Shown here: positions 55,991-64,000 of the stretch, in pieces
Numbering within the stretch: position 1 is the first letter of the stretch
Layout: every line of letters starts with the position of its first letter
Source: Tulasnella sp. 424
Lineage: Eukaryota > Basidiomycota > Agaricomycetes > Cantharellales > Tulasnellaceae
Reading direction: 5' to 3'
Length of the DNA stretch: 64,000 nt
NCBI GenBank assembly: GCA_019633425.1
Contig: WSUB01000156.1
Coordinates: 30,361-94,360 of the forward strand
The notes under the pieces: generated by a model
What the model saw: only the letters and a program-made list of their open reading frames with translations
What the model was told of the DNA's origin: nothing
The model's database searches: none
Position numbers and translations under genes: made by a program

Positions 55991-57495
55991 GGTTTGGGAG
56001 TGGTAATACGGGGGTAGATATAAAAGTGTGGAGGCTTGTAAAGAGTGACTGGGTAACCCGACGGGATGGGTTGAGGTAGAAGAAGAGGGAGAAGAGAGTC
56101 CTTGACAGCAGACAACAAGGATGGGGAGCAACCAACTGCGCGCAACTTCTGGGGCTATTTATTCGACTGTCGAGAGGGGAGCTATCAAAGAATCTAGGGA
56201 CGCTCCTCCCTGGCTTCTCGCTCCCCACGCTCCACGCCATTTCCACTTTGGGATGTCGGTGCGTGCCGCTCAAGGCACCACCACCCTCTGAAATATCAGA
56301 GACTTCAGGGGGGTTTCGTTGATCGTCCTTTTCAGGCGACTTGATGCCGATCATCAGCAACCGGGCACCGCAGCGTCTGGAGCGGTCTCCGGAGGCCAGA
56401 AGTCAACGAGTCTTCATTCATCACTTCGCAGAGCGAAACAGAACTCTAGAATCCACATTGGATTCGGCTTCCGTAGTCGCGTAAGAACCGGCACATCTTC
56501 GAGGCCGACATTTCCGCCGCCATCGCTGTCGCTCGAAACTCTGCGTTTCATCTATATTAAACCACATTTTTCACATTTTCTGACCCTCATTGATGCCGGT
56601 AACTGCGGGAGAGAAGCCAGGGGGAGCTTTTCTCCTTTCAGGGCAATCAAATGATGGTGATGGGCTTCTAGCTCGCGTCGTATGGTCGGATCCAACGCTC
56701 CGGTCAACGGGCAATAGTGCCGTCAACCCAGATCGCAACACTCAATGTGTGCTCGAGATTTCGGCCCGACGATTCGGCACTCAGGGAAGTTCGTCGGATA
56801 CACCTTACCCGACATCAAACTCCACGGCTCCTTCGGCTGACGAGAGAGAGGCTTTTGCAAATGGACGGGTGTCATCGTTACTTTCCGCTCTGTTAATGTT
56901 CAATTTTGCAAAAGTAAAGGTAATCTTGCGCGACTATTGAATAACTGTACCGCACGGACCTGGATTAACCTCTAAGCGAAAGTCAATCTTTGCAACCCTG
57001 CGCCGCCAAATACCCGTTTCCACGACGCGACTCTCGAAAAATGCGCTCAAACACTGCTTCCATAAGCAGGGGCAGGCCAAGCCGAGCTCGGCAAGCCCCA
57101 GACCTTCCTCATATGGAAGGTATTTCCGGATAAAAACTGGGGGAAAGGGGACCTCCTCAGAACACCGCGTGCACGTGGGACGAGACGCCCGCTTATCTCA
57201 GCGAATGGGAACTTGAATTCAAAGCCACAGGTTACACTTCTCATCAAATTCCCTATCATCGAATGGGAGGGTTCCCCATTACCCTCACCACGGTCAGAAG
57301 TTCCCCGTTCACCGTTAACGCGAACTTCATAATAAAAAAACGAGAATCCTTTTAAACTCCTCGACCCAGCGGTGGGCGTCGAAGAAGGCTTTTTTTATCC
57401 CCCCCTCCACATCGCTCCCTCTCCCTCTCGTTCCTCTCTGTAGAAAGCTCTTTGTCCCTTGGTCTGTCAGCCCAACTTCCTGTCGATCGATCGAG
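55991..57495. other. Spacer: AH3 upstream region, unit end, and upstream region of the membrane-protein gene
   Basis: About 1.5 kb with no supported gene. It contains the uninserted hAT target site (56228-56235), the end of unit homology near 56430, and unassigned sequence to 57350. A CT-rich leader (57400-57470) precedes the next gene. Confidence 0.55.
56228..56235. other. Empty hAT insertion site CGCTCCAC
   Basis: In ctccccaCGCTCCACgccatttcc the octamer occurs once and the sequence runs straight through. In units 1 and 2 the same left flank (ctcccca) and right flank (gccattt) are separated by the transposon with a degenerate copy of the octamer on each side. Confidence 0.85.
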
Positions 57496-59194
57496 ATGGC
57501 AAAAAATTGGTACGATCCCGCTGAGATGGCCAAGGAGAGCGGTAAGTACGCAGTGTAGCGAATTCGGCGCGAAGCAGAGAGCCATAAAAAGCACGGCACC
57601 CCTTGGGCTCATCGTTGTTCCCCTGGGACCTTTTTTATCCAGCCATCTATGCCCGATTCGTGCTCGTCTTGGCCGGCATCGCTGCCTGGGACGTTTTGAG
57701 GACGCTCCCATTCGACTTGAGCATCATCAGAGGGAAGCGGAAATGGAGATGGCCTATGGTTAGTGGGAGGGGGACTCACGATCGACCCGCTTTTTTTTCG
57801 CTCTTGGCATTCCGAGTCTGACGGCTTTTCGCCCCCCATCGAACAGCTCCTCTACTTCGCTAACCGTATCTTCATGCTTATCCACATCTTTGCCTATTGC
57901 GTGAACCTCAATGCGATCACGGGTGAGTGCCGAGTGGTTGCTTGCAAAAACCCTTGCTTCAGGCTAGTTTCTAACATTAATGCCCCTCCTTGTTTCTTCT
58001 CTTAACTAGAGATCGACTGTGACACCGTTGTGTGGCTGTCAAAGAGTAAGCCCCTTTCAACTACGTCAATACAAAGCCACAGGACTGACCTTTTTTGTTT
58101 CTCGTTCGTCGGTGCCTTCCCCACCAGTTACCGATTTCCTAGGCACATGCACGTCCTCGATCATCCTCGCCCTCCGCACGATCGCAGTCTGGCACCGAAT
58201 CAAGCGCGTCTGGATCCCGCTCGCAACCCTCTGCGTCGTCCAAGTCGTCCTGTGGTGCCTGACGATGCAGTACTCCAAGTCCGTGTGGAACTCACAACGC
58301 AAAGTCTGCCAAATCCTGTCGACGTCGCCCGTACCTTTGTTGATCGGCGTGTGGGGTTTCACCATGACGTTGGACTTTACCATCATGGTGCTTTGCTCGG
58401 TGAGGCTTTGGAGGGCTAGGACTAGTGGTGGCATTAGCGGGTTGTTGTTGCGGGATGGCATGGTACGTCGTGATAGGATCTCCCCGCTCTTTATACATCA
58501 CATATTCATCGCTAACTTTTGCTCGCTCATTATTCCTATAGGCCTACTTCCTCGTCACTTTCATTGTCAATTTGGTACAAACCGTCCTCGCTGGCCTCTC
58601 TTTGAACCCGATCATGAACATCGTACGTCCCTCATCGCCGGAACGGGTTTTGCTCCTTCCCTTGTCACTGACATTCCCTCCCAACCCTCCTCCCCCTCTT
58701 TCTTAACCTCAGATCGTCCTTCCCATGACGCTCGTCGTCTCTGTCATCGCATCAACCACCGTCTTCCGTAACGTCTTCACCCTGCACGACGATTTCGCCT
58801 CCGAATTCGAAAAGAGCGGCGGCACCTCCGGCGCCAACGGGGCCACCAACGTCTCTCGCATCACGTTTGGAAAAGGATCCAGCAAACCCCCGCGATTCGG
58901 CGGCACGGGTCGTCGCGAATTTTTGACCACCAACCAAACGGACCACTTTGCGATGGAGACGGTTAGGAGCTCGCCGAATTTACGTGGGGTAGAGGTTACT
59001 CGAACTGTGGATATCGAGAGGGACGCGGATCATGTGAGTTTAGCTTCGTTATTTCGTGACGTTCGCTGGCCAAGACGAGAGCTGACAGTTTGGCGACCTT
59101 TTTGTAGACTCTGTACAACGGCGACCACAAGGTTGATGTTGACGATGGTTCAAGCGTAGCCACTCGGGATGAGAAAGGTCGAGGTGCTTTCTAA
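57496..59194 (+). CDS. Uncharacterised basidiomycete multi-pass (seven-helix type) membrane protein
   Basis: A receptor-like membrane protein with no assigned function. The start at 57496 (MAKNWYDPAEMAKES) follows a CT-rich leader. Short exons carry helices in order: YARFVLVLAGIAAWDVLRTL, LLYFANRIFMLIHIFAYCVN, EIDCDTVVWLSK (extracellular Cys), VTDFLGTCTSSIILALRTIA, RVWIPLATLCVVQVVLWCLT, SPVPLLIGVWGFTMTLDFTI with MVLCSVRLW, and AYFLVTFIVNLVQTVLAGLS, then IVLPMTLVVSVIASTTVFRN. The C-terminal ~130 residues are hydrophilic, Gly/Ser/Arg-rich and probably cytosolic, ending DEKGRGAF at 59194. The alternation of helix pairs and the short DC loop resemble the large family of seven-helix orphan proteins in Agaricomycetes. 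A GPCR role is possible but unproven. Confidence 0.72.
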
Positions 59195-60748
59195 TGCCTT
59201 TCCCCCAATCGTTTAGAAGATCCCACTCGATTTCTCTCTTTCTTGAAACATTCATCTTCTGGGAACACTGGTTGAACTCGGACCTTGGCTCACATCCCCG
59301 TACAAACGGATTTCTTACCTATTCTTTGTGGTATGGATGGATATTGGAAAAGGACGCGGTCGCTTTGCCCCGGTTGGGCTTTCATCTCCGGTTTTTGTTT
59401 TTGTTTTGTACATCCTTACTAGTCTTTACGAATAGTCACTCCCTTTTTGTCTCGGTTATCAACCCGGTCTTGGATTTTTCCCTCTTTTCTTATGTATTCT
59501 CGGCTGTTATTTAGATAAGGCTGTTTCGTATAAGCAGCAATGAGTGCAAGATGACACGAATCCCCGCACGTTTCGAGCTCGTTTCAAACCCTCGACCCTC
59601 TTGCAGGCCTAACAAAGAAGCTATTGCCCCATGCAGGCATCCACAGCGTACACACCTTCGCCGGGATCGTCCCTCCTGCCGGCGGCTGAAAGCTCCGCAG
59701 CATTATTTGGGCCCGGAGGGCGATGGATGACAAAAATGCGTCCACGTAAAATCTCGGAGCAAAACGCCCGGCTAGGCACGGAGATCATAAAAAAGAAATG
59801 CTCCGTTTATGAAAGAAATGGAGAAGTTCCTGGCTTGGGGTAAGAAGAAGAAGTCCTTCGATCTCTTGGAAGAGTGGGAATCAAGCGGCGACAGACAACG
59901 GGGTGTTCGATCCTCCTGTCCCCTTCTACTTTTTTTTGCATCACTACACACCCACCTGACGTCTAGCAAAAATCTAAAAACAGTCGACGGCAAGCCGAGG
60001 AACACGACTTGCATCTGTCTGAGCGTCGTTGTGCAAGCGATATCGCTGAAGGGCGGGCAGAAGTTTGTCTCTCGGTGGCTGTTGAGGGAAAAGAAAAAAC
60101 AATTGGCAGCGACGGCTCTCACCGACCCACCAACCTCCACAGTAACGTGATGTGATTGTAGCCATCCTTCAAGGCTCTGGGAACGTCAACCAGAGGGTCG
60201 AAATAGTCACGGTCTCATCAACGGGGGTGTCTCTTTCAAGACATGGGCTGTGTGAGCGAAGACAGATTGACCTTTTTCAGCCAAGGAAGGGAAAGGAGGC
60301 TCGATCGAGTCTTCCGCGAATAATTAAAACGAAGCGCAACCAAGGCTATATATGTCAGCTGCGCGTCCAGTCAACGGCGATTATCTCTGGTCGTCTACGG
60401 CGACGATTCACATGGCGCACACGCACACGCGCGGGCGCTCTTTGGGCGGGGCTGGTGACGCAGCTGATTTCCCGCGAAAAGGTCGCCACAGCGACAAGAC
60501 GTTGCTCCCCCCCATCCCAGCTCGACGTGTATTATTCATCGGCCGTGCTCGTCGGACAAGGAGCGTCTTCCGAGTGCAAAGTAACCCTATAGCCAACCTT
60601 CGAGGTCACAGGTATTTATTCTCAATATTTTTCTTGGGATTCTTTTCTCTCTTAGGCGAAGAGATCAGATCCTTTTGAAAGGGGGGCCTCATCCATATCC
60701 AACAACCTCATCCTTCGTTCTCATTCTCATCTTCTCATTTCACCTCTC
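59195..60748. other. Long spacer, no supported gene
   Basis: About 1.55 kb. The first ~350 bp, T-rich, are likely 3' UTR of the membrane-protein gene. The rest contains open frames of 70-146 codons on both strands without motifs. The last 80 bp before the next ATG are CT-rich. Confidence 0.5.
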
Positions 60749-61645
60749 ATGGCCACCACCTCTGCGGACCTCGTCGACCTGTCTTCTATGGACCAAAAGG
60801 CGTTCACAAGCCTGGTCTCTCGATCTAGCAAAGCTTCGCAAGCTGATATTCAGGGAGTGTGGACTACCATGTACGTACAAATTAACTATCACGCTCCACG
60901 TTCCACGTTTGAGTACCCACCGGGTGCATCGTGTACTTTATGGATCCCGGGCACTGACTCTTTGTTATCATTCGGCCCAGCTCCACTTTACTTCAAAGGG
61001 CATCCGCTACCCCCGTTTTCATTCCCATTTCACAAGCGATAGTCGCACAGAACTCTACTCCTCCACCAGCGGTCGAAGCCACGCTGGCCGCTCTGGCGTC
61101 TGCCGCTCACGACGCGGCCACGGCCATCCTTTGCGGCAGCATCCTTGGTGGCAAGAGCAGCGAGAGCGACGAGTTCGGGGATTATGCCATCTTTGTCGGC
61201 GAGCTGGACGTGTTGGGTGGGGTCGGGAGTGACGAGGAAAAAGCGGAAAAGTTCATGAAAGCATTGGGCCTTGAGAGGTGGCTTGAGCACTCCGAGGTGC
61301 GTTCGTGATCCGTCCCCCCTCCCGGTATATTCCTCGAAAACACGCGGCAGAAGCTCATGACCCATTCTTGGTGATTAATTGACTTTTATGAAACGAAAGC
61401 TTCAAGTTGTTCGTAGCAAGAAAGCCCCTCTTCCGGGATCTCTAGATAACGTTCACCCAAGCCCCGGGTCGCCCGCTCACGCATCGATCGCACAGCTATC
61501 GAAGCTTCTGAGCCAGCTTCGTGATGTATTGGAGTTCCGAGTCGTCACCGCTGGGTCTGGTGGACTCGTTCTGCACTTCTTGCTGGGAGTCGGATATGGT
61601 GGATGGCAGGGGTTGGGAGGAGCATCGACTTGGAGCGATGAGTAG
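60749..61645 (+). CDS. Small uncharacterised protein
   Basis: I do not recognise it. A CT-rich leader ends in a good start context (tctcATGgcc). Exon 1 reads MATTSADLVDLSSMDQKAFT, SLVSRSSKASQADIQGVWTT. An intron with donor GTACAA (~60874) and acceptor at ~61041 leads to STPPPAVEATLAALASAAHD and AATAILCGSILGGKSSESDE then FGDYAIFVGELDVL, an Ala/Gly-rich helical segment. GLERWLEHSE precedes a second intron (donor GTGCGT at ~61297). The last exon ends TAGSGGLVLHFLLGVGYGG, then WQGLGGASTWSDE and stop. The mix of helical and hydrophobic segments gives no clear family. Exon joins are by frame only. Confidence 0.42.
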
Positions 61646-62556
61646 TAAATGCCAAGATTGAAATCGAAAGTGGGGGTTTTCCTTTTCCATAAACAGGTTG
61701 CAGATCTTTGCCGTTTCTTCTTTTTGTTCTGAATGACTCATACATGTAAAGTGGAAATGGAATGGAGCTGGTCTCCTATTTGTTGATATCATGGGTCATC
61801 GGGGTTAGGATCGGCGTGCTCCGCGCCGGGTGGTGTTAACTCCGCACGTGAGGGACGTGAGGCCCAGAATCTCTGCAACTAAACCCGCACATCTCGGCAC
61901 CTTTTCTGGATACACCCTCTTTTGCGTGCGACCTACTTTCACAGGTGTCTGATAGCACATCCGTGGCAGTGTACGCCTCAGTTCAAGTCTTCTTGTCAGC
62001 CCCGGGGTGGGCGGCTTGACCTCCTGGGTTGCGCGATTTCTTTTGGATTCCGCGGGCTCCAATAGCCTTGATCCAAGAACCCCAGTGCCCACGCACTGTG
62101 CGTGGGTCCGATGAGCGAATCAATGACGTCGTCTAACCTAATCTGATTGGCTCCCGCTTGACTTGCTGCATGTCGTTTGGGGGCTTTCTTCTTCCAGAAC
62201 ACCACCTTAAGTCTGCGGTCCCAAGCTAAACGATCGCCTGAACCCCAAAACGCTTGTCATCGTACGCAATCAAGGCCAGTTTCAACGGGCGGTTCGGATT
62301 CTTTTTTGCGGAGAGGCGCTCCACGCGAATCCTTCAAGATGTATTGTTTTGGCTCCCTTCCTTCAGCCCACCGGCATCTATATCAAAGGTGCCCGCTATA
62401 AAACGATTCGATCGACGACTGGACCCATTTCTCTCTCAACTCCTGTTCTGCTTACTTCAACCGCCCGTTTACTCTACCTGCATACCACTTGTTTTCTCCA
62501 CCAACTCGACAACGACAGACCCCCCAGACTTGCCTCTTTACCTCTTCTGATCTCCC
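61646..62556. other. Spacer with a promoter for the small gene at 62557
   Basis: About 0.9 kb without a supported gene. The last 160 bp have promoter character: a TATA box at 62397-62403 and then a pyrimidine/adenine-rich leader. Confidence 0.5.
62397..62403 (+). promoter_or_regulatory. TATA box upstream of the small gene
   Basis: TATAAAA in cccgctataaaacgattcg, 154 bp upstream of ATG 62557. The following leader is CT-rich, as expected for a transcribed 5' UTR. Confidence 0.55.
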
Positions 62557-62862
62557 ATGCTCATGACTGCACAAGGCATCGACCAAGCTCGTCAGCGATA
62601 CGCCCAGGAACTTGCTGAGCACACCAAGATGCAGTGGATGCTCGCTCGTTCAGAGGTGCAACGACGCCAGCAGGAGGGTGCCGGCCAAAGCGGGGCTGGC
62701 AGCTCCAATGGCAGAGAGGCACAATCCCAACGCTCAGCCGCTGGTTCTCAAGGCGCTCAAAACCACGAGCCATCTTCTCGTCCTCCCTCATCGACCACAC
62801 GATGGGATCCTCAAAGCATTCTCAAGGTCATTGACTTTGCTGATCCATCCCATCAGGAATGA
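62557..62862 (+). CDS. Small basic, glutamine/serine-rich protein (101 residues)
   Basis: A single-exon frame: MLMTAQGIDQARQRYAQELA, then EHTKMQWMLARSEVQRRQQE, a likely amphipathic helix, followed by a disordered Gly/Ser/Gln-rich part and the end DPQSILKVIDFADPSHQE. A second ATG two codons in may be the real start. Support comes from the TATA box and leader upstream, the helix-like heptad pattern and the lack of a competing gene. No family recognised. Confidence 0.42.
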   Translation: MLMTAQGIDQARQRYAQELAEHTKMQWMLARSEVQRRQQEGAGQSGAGSSNGREAQSQRSAAGSQGAQNHEPSSRPPSSTTRWDPQSILKVIDFADPSHQE

Positions 62863-63707
62863 AGAGGCTGACGACCGACTCCAACGAATACAAACGGTTA
62901 TTTAATTTATGAAATTGTATGGCGGTGGTTCTACCCCCCTTTGCAGACGTATGTCAAGTCGTTTGTCGTCTTTGTGATCAGGTTACTCACCTGTGGATGT
63001 TGGTGTACACGCTCACCCTGGTCCGTTTATCGCGTCAGTGCCAACGCCCCCTAAACGACCTATTACCGTCCCCGTATCATTCACATTTGGCAGCTTTCCA
63101 CCATGTCTTGATCCCCCCCTTGTATATGTAGATTTGTCCCTTCATCACTTGTCCCATGTTCTCGACCGCGCATCACACGTATACATGTATTCAACTCTTG
63201 TCCACCCCACAAACGACTTTGTTCCAGACCTGTGATTCTATTTCCATATTATAAATGCTTTATGTTTCTCCGTAACTGGAAAGTCTGCTCCACTCGCCGT
63301 CATTTGTCTCGCGGTTAGATGTGTGTAGTGTTTGTTTGTAGTTGAGTACACTCGGATTATCAGATAAGCACGCCCCTAATTTGACACTAAAAAAATAAAC
63401 AGCACTGCCAGAGTGCTCTGCTCGTTGTTTCACTCCCCAGTCTCGGTTACGCGTCATAACGCTTCCTCAGATGCGAATATTTCCCATTGTGATTCGATAG
63501 GGCAGTGGCGGAGATGTCTGCTGACTAATCGGACGTTTGTGGGAAGGGTGAGCTGATGTGGCACCATTTTATTCCAGACGCAAAGAATCGGTCCACTCTC
63601 TTTTTCAGGTCCACGGCTTCCGCGAGCTACGCAACACTCCCTACAAATACCCTCGGGTCTTCCTTCATTTATCACAGTCTTTTTACCTCTTTCCTCCCTC
63701 TCTCCAA
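62863..63707. other. Spacer: 3' flank of the small gene and promoter of the ERG3-like gene
   Basis: About 0.85 kb, T/C-rich toward the right, with no supported gene. Confidence 0.5.
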
Positions 63708-64000
63708 ATGGATCTCATCCTCAACGTCGCTGACAGCCTCGTCTTCGACACCGTCTGGGCAAAACTCGTCCCTCTGACCGCTTTCGTCGATGCCCCTTCA
63801 ATACCCACAAGCTCGCCCCAAGCCGTCCTCTCAACAGCTCCATCAGCATGGACGGACCTGCTTCGGTCACTGCCGCACCCGCCAATATCGGCTGAAATAG
63901 CGTCGGGCGCGTTGAACTCGACAGTGTCGTCCCTTTCGGCATGGCCCAGAGACTACGTCCCTCGCCAAATGATTTCGGTCACCATCCTTACCATTATCGG
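63708..64000 (+). CDS. ERG3: Probable C-5 sterol desaturase, N-terminal part (cut by right edge)
   Basis: The frame is open from ATG 63708 to the window end. It begins MDLILNVADSLVFDTVWAKL, then VPLTAFVDAPSIP, and reaches LSAWPRDYVPRQMISVTILT before the edge. The N-terminal 'D-x3-A-D...W-A-K-L-V-P' and 'W-P-R-D-x-x-P-R-Q' preceding the first membrane helix match my memory of fungal Erg3 (ergosterol pathway, ER membrane, introducing the C5 double bond). The histidine boxes that would prove it lie beyond the window. A CT-rich leader precedes the start (tctctccaaATGg). Confidence 0.6.
   Translation, partial: MDLILNVADSLVFDTVWAKLVPLTAFVDAPSIPTSSPQAVLSTAPSAWTDLLRSLPHPPISAEIASGALNSTVSSLSAWPRDYVPRQMISVTILTII

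Larger units (their letters stand above)
54050..56430. repeat. Amidohydrolase tandem unit 3 (lacks the transposon)
   Basis: Third direct unit; homology to units 1 and 2 runs through gene AH3, its promoter and the distal flank to about 56430, without the ~1 kb insertion. Confidence 0.8.

Overview
This window is nuclear DNA of a filamentous basidiomycete fungus, most likely an Agaricomycete. Genes are broken by many short GT-AG introns of about 50-70 nt, intergenic spaces are short, and the gene content (FunK1 fungal kinases, a CE4 chitin deacetylase, a PL3 pectate lyase, a septin, a C-5 sterol desaturase start) is fungal. I see no rRNA, convincing tRNA, CRISPR array or bacterial operon.

Layout. 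Positions 1-23.4 kb are mostly conserved housekeeping genes: an SRPK-like kinase cut by the left edge, an uncharacterised protein with an EVK motif, COQ4, a METTL21-type methyltransferase, the U2 snRNP protein A' (LEA1), a Cdc3-type septin, the nuclear import receptor MTR10/transportin-3, a TMEM205-like membrane protein, a periplasmic-binding-protein-fold protein and a Csc1/OSCA/TMEM63-like channel. Positions 25.2-40.4 kb are accessory DNA. They hold an orphan protein, a pectate lyase and a ~5.7 kb tandem segmental duplication containing the pectate lyase 3' half and a FunK1 kinase, followed by a GPI-type chitin deacetylase. The duplication left a pectate lyase pseudogene and a 3' relic of the deacetylase between the two kinases. 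Positions 41.9-45.9 kb hold a CwfJ-family spliceosomal protein with four zinc knuckles and an F-box/ankyrin-like gene.

Positions 47.1-56.4 kb are three tandem copies of a secreted amidohydrolase of the ACMSD/6-methylsalicylate decarboxylase type. Copies 1 and 2 carry, about 220-230 bp upstream of the start codon, a ~1 kb hAT-like non-autonomous transposon with a second hAT-like element nested inside it. Copy 3 keeps the empty target site. Copy 2 contains a 97-N scaffold gap flanked by an 80-bp direct repeat, which looks like an assembly artefact. Positions 57.5-64 kb return to single-copy genes: a seven-helix-type membrane protein, two small unrecognised proteins and the 5' end of a probable ERG3.

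The secreted and cell-wall enzymes (pectate lyase, chitin deacetylase, three amidohydrolases) together with the duplicated FunK1 kinases form a fast-evolving island between conserved blocks. The clearest new structure is the nested hAT pair with its matching empty site, next to a recently amplified secreted-enzyme gene. Exon boundaries were read by eye from splice signals and reading-frame continuity; homology calls are from motif recognition without database searches.
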